This document shows positions 29,842 through 41,962 of a DNA stretch of 64,000 bases, one piece after another. Location: contig NHZP01000023.1 in assembly GCA_003313425.1 (NCBI GenBank), positions 310,001 through 374,000 of the forward strand, read 5' to 3'. Made by a program: the position numbers and the translations under genes. Below the pieces are notes generated by a model. The model saw only the letters and a list, made by a program, of their open reading frames with translations. It had not been told where the DNA came from and did not search any database. Positions within the stretch are counted from its first letter, which is position 1, and every line of letters starts with the position of its first letter. The stretch comes from Pseudopyrenochaeta lycopersici (taxonomy: Eukaryota; Ascomycota; Dothideomycetes; Pleosporales; Pseudopyrenochaetaceae).

Positions 29842-32633
29842 TGCAATGGATGAAGAAGTCAATTTAGCAAGTGAATCTAGCAGAAAGACAAAGAAGAAGC
29901 AGCGATCCTGCTATCGTTATTGTAGAAGAGTTGAAGATGCTTGACAATCTCAACCCTCGAGCGATTCTCTTATATGGTTTCTCCAAATCGCACGCAATGT
30001 TCTACTATGCTCATCCTGTCAATTGTCAAGCCATCTAGAATTTAGCAAATGTTGGTGGCTTCATCAGACCCTGGACCGGAACTGGAGAGTATGAATACAG
30101 CTAGGCGTTTTCGGCGTCTCTTCCAAGGCTGGTCCCAACGGGAATCCCTTTAAGCCTCTATGCAGTCAGAAACCGATGCATCGTTGTAAGATAAGGTGGC
30201 CGCCCGTGGGGGGAGCAGATGAACAATGACATGGGTCGTTGCCTGTTTGACTGCTATTGATGCCCGGCTGGCGCCCGGTCTGAGAACTACATTCGGGCCC
30301 CACTAACATGAATAGGATTGCTCTTGGTGTGGAGGATTTTGAAGAGCTTGGCAATAGGTATTCAGGTGATCTTAGGTGGACCACCGTCTACGTGAAGGAA
30401 GCTTGAGAAAGCAGGTTATACAGTACATGAGCACGGTCCATCTTACTACCAAGCGCCTTAACCCTTTGCTGGGGAACTCCATTCCAAGCTTCTAGAGATC
30501 TCACTCAAAAGAGATTTCTAGGAGAGCATTTAAATTGCCTATTCCTGAGCCCTGCTCAAGGTACGTTACCTACGGAATACGCTCACTGATTGTACGTGGC
30601 ACTTGGTAATTTCAAGAAATGGCTAAGCAGTACCTAAGTTACAAGTACCTGATGATGATTCGAGTAGCCATTGCCTAACCAGCTAGGTGAAAGTCATTGG
30701 AGTAACCGTGAGCTACTAAGGCCATAGACGATAGCATTTCCAGCTCACTAGTACCAGTACTAGCTGCTGTAGCACCGGAGTCTGATACCAGCAATGGCTC
30801 GGTGGATACAATTCGTAGACAAACTAAGCTGATTTAAGACTAGACAGTAACTATCTTGCCTATAAAACAATAGCTTCCCGAGAGTAGGTATAGTATGTGA
30901 GGCTGCGCCTATGCCTACTTGCGAAGTCTGTACAGCTGTAGCAAGTATATAGTTAAACCAGCAAGCGAAAATATAGCTAAGACTGGGAGGCACTATGACC
31001 CTTTCAGAAAAATGATAAATCCACTCATAGCCGTAGGTGTTCTTATCTTTGAGTACTAAGAAAAAGATTGGTGCACAAAAACATTCGCTGACACCTACTA
31101 TTACAATGGCGGCCTAGATACATAAGCATCTTCGGCCTCAGATATGAACAGTACATAGGCTAGCACTATGCGGAGTTAAATTTTTGTGTTAGTAGAACCC
31201 CTTGCGCGGTCTGTACGATGTCTCGAGCGTAAGATGAATACGAATGGGTGAGCTGGCCGAACTCTCGGTGGCCTAATCAATCTACATCAACACAGACATT
31301 CAAGGGACTTGCAAATCAGGGAATGTACTTGGATAAAGCGCTCTACCATTACATGCATTAGGTGATAGTGTAGGTCAGTAGTGCAGCAAACAAGAGCCAA
31401 GAAAGCTGTATTCCGAAACATTGCTTACGTTTAAAGGCAAACCCAGCGCTCAGCCGCCTAGTGGAGAACAAATGCAGCCGATAGAGGCCTATTCCACATT
31501 AACGTTACCAGTCTCAGACATGGTAACGTGGAACCTCAGCTGAGCTGCATCGATGATTTGCAGCAAAGTTGGTCGTACGATGCATGATAAACCAGTCGCC
31601 TGGAAAGCAGCAATCCAACAAACCCAACAAAACAACCACATGTCGCAGCCTCAGTCCAGTACCCAGATAGCAGCCGGACTGCCATGTCCAAGCCCTGCAA
31701 ACCCGTGTTCATGCTACCAAGCTGGATAATTCGGCCCCACGATAATCCTTCGCCAAATCTCGCAATGAATGCGAGCACTCTCCTGAGCGTCGTACCACGC
31801 AACATGGAAGTTTTCAGCGCTGGATTTCGGCGAACCTTTTCCTGCACGATGCTGCAGCTCGGGCCCTTAGCATTTCCAACGTACCTCATATAACCCGCCA
31901 CGAAGAATGCGCCGGCCTGTCTATCTTATCATGCCACCCACGCTCGTATGCTGTGTTACCAACCGTATGATAAAGCATTGACAAAGATTTGGTTCACATG
32001 AGGTTACCACGCAACACGATCCTTAATCCCTGGTATCCCTCTTACGCATCGCAGCATTGTTGCGGCCGCCAAGCTGGGTAAGGCGCGCAGCGATAAAGTA
32101 ACGGCGCGTTTTTAGCCAAAAACACGTGCATCTGCAGGAGCTATAGATTAGGTATGCCTGCATCTGTGTGAGTACGTATACCTCGACCTAGCCCGACTAG
32201 ACAGTATCTGCAGTTGTGGCGCAGAGATACTGCCTGGTATGGCCCGGGTACCTACAAGGAGGGAAGAGCGCGCCATGCTTTTCCTTCTACGTAGCGCAAT
32301 CAGGCTGTGTTGGCTGGTACTGGGGGTGAGACAGGTGATTGTCAGATGTAAAGGATGAACCGGTACTGTGGTGCGAGACCACATTTTTCAGGGTCTCTCG
32401 AGGTCGCACCAGATGTGATTTCGACATTGTGCTTAACACCTTGTCCCATGAACCTTTCGGTCGGTTTCTAGTACCAAGATCGTGGTTTGATTGCTCAGAG
32501 GTGGTATTCAAACGATCAGATACACCAAAGAGGTTCTTCAACTTTCTTGAACGGTTTGGATCCCCAGCCTCCAAAAACCATCGACAAAGCTTACAGACAA
32601 TTCGACACACAAACTCCTACCTAAATATTCATC
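29842..32633. other. Long divergent intergenic region between PKS and amidohydrolase
   Basis: About 2.8 kb without a gene I can support. The longest frame (31536-31901, minus, about 117 residues from its first ATG) has a hydrophobic C-terminal stretch but no motif I recognise, and I leave it out as a gene. The region holds the promoters of both flanking genes. There is no obvious AT-rich tract or repeat. Confidence 0.5.
29969..29976 (-). promoter_or_regulatory. TATA-like box upstream of the PKS
   Basis: On the minus strand the sequence reads CATATAAG about 128 nt before the PKS start codon, a plausible core-promoter position. Confidence 0.4.
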
Positions 32634-33653
32634 ATGAGAATCGACACTCACCACCACATCCTCCCTATGCTCTGGCTTGACAGTTCGTCCCCGCCCCCCT
32701 TCCTTGAGACCACCTGCTCCTAACTCTCCACCACAGTCTTCCACAATATCACCCAAGGGATCACCCTCCCACCCGGACTCGCCATGCCGCCCTGGTCCAT
32801 AAACTCCTCCCTCAGTCTGATGTCTCAAAACTCCATCTCTACATCCATCCTCTCCCTCAGCGCGCCAGCATTCAGCATCATCCCCGACCCCGCCGCCGCA
32901 GAACGCGTATGTCGGGGTGTGAATGAATACTCCGCCTCTCTCCACCTCTCTTACCCCGAGCATTTTGGGTGGTTCGCATCCGTCCCGCCGTTGACGAATA
33001 CAGCCGGTGCGATGGCGGAGATTGAATATGTTCTTGACACCATGCACGCTGATGGGGTTGTTTTATTCACGTCTTACTCGGAGATATATCTTGGCGATAT
33101 ACGCTTCGAACCCGTTTGGGCAGTGCTGAATGCGCGCAAAGCAGTTGTATTTGTTCACCCGAGTCAGAATATGAATGCGACGAGTGTGTCTCCTTTGTTG
33201 AATCCGTCGATTGTGGATTTTCCACATGAAACTACTCGGGCTGCATTGTCGCTTATTACATCGGGGATACTGGCCAAGTATCCTGATGTGAAGATCATTT
33301 TGGCACATGGCGGCGGGACGTTGCCGTATGTAGCGACGCGGGCGGGTGCGTTGTTGGGAGAGATTGGGGTGGCGAATGTGACTGCTGCACAGGTGGTTGC
33401 GCAGGCGAGGAAGTTTTATTTTGATCTCGCGCTGACGTCGTATGAGTATCCACTGGAACTGCTGTTGCGGTTTGCGGACCCGGAAAAGGTAGTGTATGGG
33501 AGCGATTATCCGTTTGCTGGGACTGGGGTTATTGCGGAGCAGGTGAGGGTGTTTGATCAATTCAAATTGACCAAAGGCCAGAGAGAAGCCATCATGCATG
33601 GGAATGCTGAGAAGTTGTTTCCAAGGTTTGCGAAGAGTGGGTATGGGGTGTAG
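32634..33653 (+). CDS. Amidohydrolase (ACMSD/OrsB-like, probable aromatic-acid decarboxylase)
   Basis: Exons 32634-32682 and 32737-33653 give 321 residues, with a 54-nt intron holding a CTAAC branch site. The N-terminus MRIDTHHH carries the metal-binding HxH motif of amidohydrolase family 2. Further ligand or active-site blocks are VVFVHPSQ, IILAHGGGTLPY and VVYGSDYPF. The order and length fit the ACMSD-like branch, whose fungal members (OrsB, 6-methylsalicylate decarboxylase types) are metal-dependent, non-oxidative decarboxylases of small aromatic acids. The family is sure; the substrate is inferred from the divergent non-reducing PKS. The donor GTTCGT is weak, so the first exon's end is a little uncertain, but phase and length agree. 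Just before it, at 32340-32600, are only short ORFs. Confidence 0.85.
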
Positions 33654-33906
33654 ATATGTAGCAAGAGGGGGTGATTCAACATAACATTTGAGTCTTCTTG
33701 ATAGAACGGTAGGAAACGTATTGTAAAGTAGTTTACAATTACAACAAAAGTTAGGAGTTTGTGAATCAACCCATCAGTTTGAAGAGTGAAGAGTTGAAGG
33801 TATAACAAATTGAAGAGGAGGTGAAGAAAAGTATGCATCGTGCAAAGAAAGAATTCTAGCAGATTTTCTCGAATCTGAGGTTTCATACAGCCAACCACCT
33901 CGCACT

Positions 33907-35274
33907 TTAATGTTGCGCACTCAGCTTAATACCCTTCTTAGCCAGCTTCCGGCGCCTCAAAAAGCCAAACGTCGCCGCAACCATCCAGACAATCCACCAC
34001 GCAAACAGAATGGGTATAGCCTGGTACACCTTTGCAAAACTGCCGGACCAGACGTTCCACAGCATCTGCAGAGTCCCAAAGGCCGGCAGACTCTGACTCC
34101 AGCGATAAAAGCCAGGAGTGACTTCAAAAGGGCTGTTAGCGCTGGTGATGCTAAGGAAGAGAAATGTGACAATAATAAAAGGCATGATAGCCATTGGCAA
34201 AAAGGCTGTCGCTGTGTCCCAGATGAGGTAGTAGATGTGCATCATAAACCAGAGCAGCATCCACATTTCAGCAAATACCTTTCCAGGGACAGCCCATTGT
34301 TCGCGAAATGCCCAAATGTAGCCCGTCGTCCCGAGCGCAGACATGCATGCATAGCCTGCTCCGACAAGGAAGCGTATGCCGCCAGAAATTTTAGCAGAGG
34401 TGCGGTCAAAGAGACCAAATTGGTCGCTAATACCGTTGAATGCTACGATAAAGAAGAATTGCTGGACAATAGGAACGGCGAGGGAGACGGTGTTGTACAG
34501 GCTTTTGGTGGCATGCGCAGCTGCGCGAACGTTAATGGGTGTTGCACCAATGGGACTGAGAAAGGCCTGCAGTGCCGTGCTCGAGGCTTGTTCGTCGGAG
34601 ATGCTGGAGAGGATTTGAAGATCTCGCTGGGCGTTCATCATATGATAGGCGGTTTGTGTGGCGCTGGTCATCTGCAGGAGCGAGGGCATCACAATAGCAC
34701 CCGAAACGGCTGGATAGCGAATTTGGTTCCAAACATAGCTTAGGGCGGTATTAGAGTCGTAGTTGGACGTATTGCCGGCGATTGCGGCAGAAAGTCTCTG
34801 CGATGCTCCAGGGCTGACGTAGAGGGCTGCCCAATACTTTTCCTCTCTGACAAGGTCAAAGACGTCGTCTGCTGACTGAAAATCGGCGGCGTCGTGAACA
34901 ACAAAAGTTGGAAATGAAGTCGAGGCTAAGCGTTGGTAGGCACCTTGCATTGCCTGGGCAATGGAGCTGTTGTTGTCAAAGTCAACCATGAGGATGCGGA
35001 TGGCTTTTGATCTGGCTGTCTGCTGGTACATAGAGCCGTAAAAGTAGGACAGGTTGGCGACGAAGAGACAGATGACGGCCAGGCCAGCCAAGGTGGTGGC
35101 CATCCAGAATTTGGGAAAGTCCATTGTAGTTGAGTTTGCCTCTGTGGAGCCCGTAATTCCTGTGCGAGGTTCTTGAGTATCTTCATTCTTGCGCAGTGTA
35201 TGGGTGTTGTGTGCCGTAGGGCTATCTGCGAGGCTTTTGTCGCTCGCTGAAGGCTCTGGCTGTGTTTGCGTCAT
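33907..35274 (-). CDS. SNG1-like DUF3533 membrane protein
   Basis: A single-exon gene of 455 residues starting at the first true ATG (35274; MTQTQPEPSA). A polar N-terminus of about 55 residues is followed by a first membrane span (FWMATTLAGLAVICLFVANLSYFYG), a large extracytosolic-type domain (residues about 85-270, with VDFDNNSSIAQAM and KYWAALYVSPGASQRL), then five or six spans (LAVPIVQQFFFIVAF, FLVGAGYACMSALGTTGYIWAF, MLLWFMMHIYYLIW, FLPMAIMPFIIVTFLFLS, AIPILFAWWIVWMVAATFGFL). This is the architecture of the DUF3533 family that includes yeast Sng1, linked to nitrosoguanidine resistance and membrane lipid asymmetry, and related to ABC-2-type permeases. It is convergent with the amidohydrolase. 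An export or self-protection role for the PKS product is only a guess. Confidence 0.85.
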   Translation of the reverse strand: MTQTQPEPSASDKSLADSPTAHNTHTLRKNEDTQEPRTGITGSTEANSTTMDFPKFWMATTLAGLAVICLFVANLSYFYGSMYQQTARSKAIRILMVDFDNNSSIAQAMQGAYQRLASTSFPTFVVHDAADFQSADDVFDLVREEKYWAALYVSPGASQRLSAAIAGNTSNYDSNTALSYVWNQIRYPAVSGAIVMPSLLQMTSATQTAYHMMNAQRDLQILSSISDEQASSTALQAFLSPIGATPINVRAAAHATKSLYNTVSLAVPIVQQFFFIVAFNGISDQFGLFDRTSAKISGGIRFLVGAGYACMSALGTTGYIWAFREQWAVPGKVFAEMWMLLWFMMHIYYLIWDTATAFLPMAIMPFIIVTFLFLSITSANSPFEVTPGFYRWSQSLPAFGTLQMLWNVWSGSFAKVYQAIPILFAWWIVWMVAATFGFLRRRKLAKKGIKLSAQH

Positions 35275-38200
35275 AGTTTTGCAACGATAAGGCGTAAGCA
35301 AACGGTCTTCTGTTCAAGTAGCGGAGCTGATGAGTAGGTGAGGGCCCATCGAGCGTTTGCTGTAGCGGAGGGATGGCCAGCACCGTCCCACGACGCTAGT
35401 TTCGGTTAGGCCACCCCTTCCGAGCTGTCGCACTCTAGCACCAGCGGTTCCACGCGCCGACACAAAGGTTGCCAGTACCTAGGTATGCATAGTGTTTTCT
35501 CGGGCAACGGCAGGCCTTGATACATGGATACCAACAGGCGCCAAGTGTCAGCGCGGATCTCGGCTGGCGGGTAGAGTTGGTGCATGTACTTGTAGAGCGA
35601 ATCAGCAGCTATGAAGGTCCCACTTCGCCGCTCAAGCAACCACTGGACCTCCGATGTGATACCAGACGGCTGGAATGTTGGTGGTTAGGGCCATGCCGTC
35701 TTCCCGGTGGACCGTATGGTGCAGCTCAGAACAAATCACGTATGTCACACAGTCTTCGTATAGAATAGCCCGAAAGTGGGTTCCACGGCGAAATGAGTTA
35801 TCAACGCGCAGCGCCCCCACCCCCCCGTGGGGCTGCTGTAACGTGTCCCACCAGTCAGTGGTTAGCCCTACCAAAACCAACGTACCTTTTTATACCGAGG
35901 TTGACAGCGTGACGCTGTTGCGAACCTAGATGGGAGGAACAGCGTTTAAGAAGGCAGGAGTGAGGCACAGACGGCTCTTACAAGGACCCGCCTTAAGAAC
36001 TAATTAATAACGCTACGTTACGTAGTCTTATACAACCTATACTAAGTAAGATACTATGCTAAGTAGGATACTATACTATAAAATAGTTATATATCTTATA
36101 AGAAACTAATAGAACTTATAAGAGCTCTTGTAAGATTTATAACTTATATATAAGTGGAGAATTTGTCCTCTTGTACCTGGAGGATGTCGACAACCACCCT
36201 TACCTGCTTGTCGTCCTAGCTAACTCCTCTAGCCATTCTCTTCGCTCGTTATCGACAGAAGACTGTACATCATCCCTCAGTTGCACGCTATCAAACTGGT
36301 TTACATCGCCCATATGAGGTTTGGGGGATTTCATACATTCGCCTGGCTCCATACGCTAAGCTTGCCGCCCCCTAGGGAATAAATAAGGTAGCGCCTGGTG
36401 CGGTTGGCGATTCCGCTCTAAACATGCCGCCCGGCGCCGTGGTCGCTCCCTCTGGAGTGATATCTTCTTCCAGACGAGTCATTACTCTTGAATACAAGCA
36501 AAACTTATAAGCACACCTTGATATACGACATGCATACTGTCTGCAGTTGCATTAACGGTCTGGCGCTCGTCATCTGAGTTGATGGTCAGTTCACAGATGC
36601 GTTTGCCTTCGCGAGCCACAACGCTGCTTTTTTTGCTTTAAATTAGGAGCTTTCAATCCAGAGCACCTACTAGAGGCAGTTACCACAGCAGTTTGACATA
36701 TATACATAGAGAGTCGGCACCGAACTAAGGTCTGGACATCGAGTTCGTCGGGAAGATGTAACGCACCATTGAGTTGTGGACGGCCTCGTCGCAGACGATT
36801 ATGCAGTTCCATGACTGCTACTACAGCCGGGAACAGACCCAGGACGGATGCTATTGTACCAACTACGATTCCAGTTGTCTCCCCTGGCGACAAATCCCTT
36901 CTCAGATGTTGCTCTGAAGATGCAGCTGCACCCTCGTCGACTAGAAGCGCATACACGAATCAGCGTTCATTGACACCTCAGCCATAGAAACAGAGCTTCA
37001 TTAATTTTGCAGGATAATCTGAGCTGGACTACCACCGAACGATACCGCAAGCACCACCCACCGAAATTGAACGCCTATTCTCGTTAACGTTGCTTTAAAA
37101 ATCGAACTTGAGATACCTGACTGCTGCCCAAGGGAAAGCTTGAGGCTTTACTGCAATTAGTTTCTTTTCTCTAGAAAGCTCAGGACAAATGGTGTGCCGA
37201 ATATGTGGTATTGGAATTTTGCACTGTGGACCAGAGATACTCCAGTCAACTCTCGAGTGAACGGAAGCCTTGCCAATGATACATGGCCTCTTTCGGAAAG
37301 CTCACAGGTGCTTTGTTGGCACCACCTGCGGGGTTACTACCCATTCCTAGTGCTCTCATACAGACTACAAATGCCAGAAAACTGTTGCGCCTTTCGCCTC
37401 CGCGTGGGATAGCCGGTCTATTGCTTCCTATTGCTTCTTACGCATCGTATCGCCATCGGCTCCTCGACCTGGCCTGCCTTCACCGGTGGGAATTAACAGC
37501 CTTCGCTGCTAGCGAAGCAGACGCTCTGTTTCTACAAAATTGGAGAGGACAGCAAATTATCCCAGCACAGAGAAGCATAGCAAAGTCTTCAATATCCAGG
37601 TTAACCAGACATGCCAGTACTGAGCTACGGTGGATCTAACATCATTTGGTATCTCATCGTCCCGTTTGCCTACGTCGCCTGATAAAGTTCATCACTCGAT
37701 CCTGGCTAGGGATTCGCAAACTCTATTCAAGCACCATAGCGCCCAGGTGTGGCCCAAAAATCCTATTCGATGTCACAAGGGCCTAGCCGATGTGTGCCTG
37801 CAAATAACTTGCTAAATAATTGTAGTGCTTAAGACAGCTCACAGCCCACTAAACATGCCCAATCTTTCCAGGATCTAGCCCATTTTAGTTAGGTTTGTCG
37901 GAGCTGTGTTGATTCACCAGGGCCCGCTTTTCAATAGCCGGTATGATGACTTACTCTCAGAACTCTATATAGCCTGTCTACAGCGGTACACTCTGGAATC
38001 ATCAGTTTTATTGTATGCTGTTAGTATATTTGGGTTCCTGCGTCGGTAGTGCGGCCTGCCGACGTCGTATTCTCGCAAGGACATCATCGCGTTTTGGACA
38101 ACACCTGCAGAGCGAACGTACGTACACACGGACATTTGATCGGTCTTTTCCATTGGATGGGTTCCAAATTCGAATCGACAATCGAGGTATTGGACCGCGT

Positions 38201-40433
38201 CTCTCCACGTAGCGAAGCTTTCAGGCGTCCACGGCGTCATTGGCGAGGCTGCGGCATCTGTTGACTTGACATATCCTCCTGCATGGAGAATCAATGTCAC
38301 TGACAACGTAAGAAATCGAGCATATCGTGAAATCCGGTATGTGGCAGTACCGCGCAAATTCGATTCAACAATGAAGGGTATGGCCATACCTAGGCTGAGA
38401 AAATGGCGCGTCTCTGGTAAACGTGTCCATATTTCACACTGTGAACGTCAAGGGGATCACGAACTTTTTGGTTCGGTTGAATTTTGAAGTGCTGCCAAGA
38501 TCCAACCAAGGCTTATTGATAAGGAATGTTTGCTCCATTCTTGCCATACATTCTATATTTGATTTTCTGCTGTATTTGCCGATGTTTATGGTGTTGTACG
38601 TCGCAGGTAAAATCTCATTCTCTTCAGTCTCTAGCTGAAATTGGCATGAATACAAGAGTTTATATCAATCGAGATTGTACGAAAATACGAATGCCTGCCC
38701 TGGGGGCCGTGCAATCGTGCCTTTCCTGTGGGCTATGCGAGCGATATCTTGCATTCCAATTATGACTAAAGTGCACATAATTCAACTTGTCGACTACGAA
38801 AAGAAAATAAAATAAGGCGATTCTCAGGATAGCTAATGATGGCCACAAGCAAACGGGCACGTGCTCACCTCCTTATAAGGCCTACCACGTTTGAAAGAGG
38901 CTTTATACACCATTAACGCTTTCTCCGGAAAATCTGTCAATTTTAAGAAGATATTGATTGTAGGTCGTGAAACATTGTAAATTTAGATAATGTCAACCAG
39001 ATTTGATTACTCTTACACTATCATCATTTTATATGCACGTTCTTCCTGAAATGTTTTCCTGGGTCCAAAACCTCGACCACGATGGGAGCTGTTGACATAA
39101 TTACAACTTATCAAGATATAATTTGCACTCTGGTAGCCTTTTTGGTGGTTCGGGACTGTCTACACCATCTTTCCAGTATTTTAAGTGTCATACTTCGGGA
39201 TCGGTTATGCCTATGCGTTCGTTCCAGGAATATAGGGCATCATTCACATCACATGTGTTGGTCTCGCATTTTTACTAGGGCTCTTTCAGCACCCGAACGA
39301 CTCGAAAAAGAACCCGGGACCCACGTCTGGTCTGGTCGTGTGTATACCATGTCTACCATCTTCAGCATCACAAACAGCACACAAGTCTCATCCAATACCA
39401 TGTGCCATACAACCGAGATACCCGAGGTCGATTACTGGTCACAGCATGACTTTATAATATTACCATACAGGTGTAAGCCATTTGGTCTGAGAGAAATGAG
39501 TCATATCAAAGGCCGTCGTAGCGTCACTTCACCCCTACCAAGGACGCGTAAGGAAGTCGATTACGCAGTCTATAAGCCTTGCAGGAGCTGCAGCTCTCAA
39601 AGTAATGTCACATTTGTGATGGGTAGCCGTTGCTATCTACGTCAATCCCCGGATTGGCTGAAAATCCTGATGAGGAAATCAGTGTAGTAAATTTTATGGC
39701 CGCTTCAGTATCGATCTCGCAGGCCAGAGGATTCGCAAGATATTTACCATGCCCAGTATCCAAATGGCGGCATTTTTCGCGATGGACTGTACCTGTATAT
39801 AGTGTATCGATATGTGCTATTTATTTAGCATTGACGCTTTACTATTCAAGTCTCGCATACATACGCTTTGCACCAATGACTGTATCCAGGGAAATTTTGA
39901 AGCATGTCAACCGCCAGGCAATAATCGTCCTCGTGCACAGAATCTTCTTACAAGTTGATGATTCATGCCAAAACACTTCGACACTAACCGTATATATGTG
40001 ATCGGCATTCAGACGCTTTTACCGGAGGCTGTAATTTCTTTCATTTGGGCTGAAACATCCGATTGCAACAACTGCCGCCGGCAGATAGCTGCAATCAATG
40101 CACCACCAATTGCAACATTAGCACACTTCTTCGGTAAATATACCATCTTTGTTCGGCACTAGCAGCCACGTTAGGAGCATTATTGAGATTGTGATGCTGA
40201 TATACCCCAGCTTTGACTGCAACGGGTTGACTTGACAGTAGCAATCACCCCACATCAGTAAATACACACCAGGAGCATGGCTAATAAAGACCAAAATCCT
40301 GGAAACACACGGATTTTTCCTATATCTCCGTGGTCACTCCCCACATCCATTGAAACTTCATCTTATGCTATAAGGGCTATTTACTACTCGAACAAAACTT
40401 GACTGTCGTTGCACCGGTCTTATACGCGCCATC
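35275..40433. other. Gene-poor stretch of about 5 kb
   Basis: I see no gene I can support. A patch at 35995-36150 is AT-rich with near-repeats (ACTAAGTAAGATACTA, GCTAAGTAGGATACTA) and may be a small relic of the RIP-affected repeats. Frames at 36591-36956 (minus, one hydrophobic segment GIVVGTIASVLGLFPAVVAV), 37283-37639 (plus), 37965-38387 (minus, possible signal-like LTLSVTLILHAGG) and 39082-39687 (plus, 201 codons) show no family motif. Any of them could be a small or multi-exon gene. Two minus frames at 35406-35880 overlap in a way that suggests a frameshifted old gene, but I cannot name it. Confidence 0.4.
40368..40374 (+). promoter_or_regulatory. TATA-like box upstream of the xylanase
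   Basis: CTATAAG about 60 nt before the start codon. Confidence 0.4.
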
Positions 40434-41176
40434 ATGATTCTATTTAACATCATAGCAACATCCTTTCTGGCCACCCTCCACGGTGCATTCGCGTTACCTA
40501 GTGGCCTCACTTCATTGATCAATCATGAGACTGTAGGGAAGCAACTTGAAGCCCGTCAAGGCAACTTCTATTCTTTTTGGTCAGAGGGCGGTGGTACGTT
40601 CCAATGTAGTCAACAAGGTGGCGGAAAATACTCTTGCAACTGGTCAGGCCAGAGTGGCGGAGGCTTCGTGGCAGGCACAGGTTTCAGGACTGGAGGTTCG
40701 AGGTGAGACTTCTACTACTAGTAGAAAAATAACGAACACATACTTAACAATTCATTGCCAGGGCTGTCAAATACTCCGGCACCTATAGCGCCAAAGGCCC
40801 CGGCTACCTCGCGCTATATGGCTGGACCCGCAACCCTCTCATCGAATACTACATCATTGAGTCCTATGATATCCTCGCGCCCGGTGAGCCCTGGACTAGG
40901 AAAGGCGAATTCACATTCGAAGAGGGTACCTATGAGTTGTACACAAGTCAACGTGTCAATAAGCCGTCAATCGAGGGCACTAGGACGTTTACGCAGTTCT
41001 GGTCGGTACGGACGGAGAAACGCGTCGGTGGGACGATTTCAACGGGCAAACATTTTGATGCTTGGTCGAAGGCGGGAATGAAGCTGGGAAACCATGATTA
41101 TATGATTCTTTGCACAGAAGGGTTCTCTAATGGGACTTTATTGCCAAGTGGGAGCAGCGCCATCACGGTGATCTAG
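40434..41176 (+). CDS. GH11 endo-1,4-beta-xylanase
   Basis: Exons 40434-40702 and 40762-41176 give 227 residues; the 59-nt intron splits an Arg codon (GS-R-AVKYSG). A signal peptide (MILFNIIATSFLATLHGAFA) and a Kex2-like EARQ precede the mature start GNFYSFWSEGGG. GH11 landmarks are in order: YSCNWSGQSGGGFVAGTGF, YSGTYSAKGPGYLALYGWTRNPLIEYYIIES (nucleophile Glu in PLIEYY), PSIEGTRTFTQFWSVR, GKHFDAWSKAGMKLG, HDYMILCTEGF (acid/base Glu). The enzyme cuts arabinoxylan in plant cell walls. The length is that of the family, all catalytic residues are present, and the gene looks functional. It stands alone, with a zinc-finger factor gene next downstream. Confidence 0.95.
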
Positions 41177-41962
41177 CCATGGACGCTGTCTAGCAGATAT
41201 ATGAAAGTGGGGGCTTGTGTTACAATTAGGTTTGAGCTGTTTGCTACATGTATCTACTGTCTTCCTTGCCATCCATGGAACTTCACTTTTTGAAAGCGTT
41301 TTTTTAGTAGATGGTCCGACCTCTATTGCATTCAATTTGGTTTGTTCCATTATGGCTGTTGAATTGCTCCCATATCTCACTCTGATTACAATGTCTTGGT
41401 CTTTTTGACGTTCTGAAATACTTCAAACTCCAAGCCCTATATTCTAGGGGAATTGGGTTTGAAAGAATGTCATATTGGTAGTGTTCGTTGCACGACAGTT
41501 GCAAACCTTCGTATGCCGACTCCGATCTCTGCACACTTGGAGTAAGAGTATGGCCCATACCTGGCCATAGAGCGCACGGGCATAGGTCTTGCAGTTCCCT
41601 TCAGTGTCATTCTTAGAGCCTCTGTGCGTTTGCAGTTAGCGTCATGTTTCTTGGCTGGTTGCTTGGACCTCTATTCCTCGAGGACTCTTTATATCTACAA
41701 TTCCCCGACACGGCCCGACTACGCGACATAATCCAAAGATTTGCATCAACGTCGCACATTGAGAAGGATTGGTTATGGACCACGAAAGCACCGGGCGAAG
41801 GAGCCAGTGGGTATACCAATCCTGAATGTATTAGGATGTTTTTTTGAAAACTGCTTCAGCTTCACCACCTCAGTCACCAGGTCCACCGCTTCAGCTTTTG
41901 ACTCTTCACCACTATCCGAACCTCATTCAGAGTACCACAATGAGATCACCACGGACGACAAA
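41177..41962. other. Intergenic, nothing supported
   Basis: Between the xylanase and the zinc-finger gene. The frame before 41963 is open further upstream (41741) without a convincing start, so the N-terminus of the next protein could be longer. Confidence 0.5.

Noticed and set aside
31536..31901. 121-codon minus-strand ORF between PKS and amidohydrolase
   Set aside because: No family motif; the hydrophobic part alone is not enough to call a gene.
33063..33599. 178-codon minus-strand ORF
   Set aside because: Antisense shadow of the amidohydrolase.
35406..35880. Two overlapping minus-strand frames that might be a frameshifted gene
   Set aside because: I could not identify a family that spans both frames, so a pseudogene call is not supported.
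39082..39687. 201-codon plus-strand ORF
   Set aside because: No recognised motif and odd composition; possible, but unsupported without transcripts.
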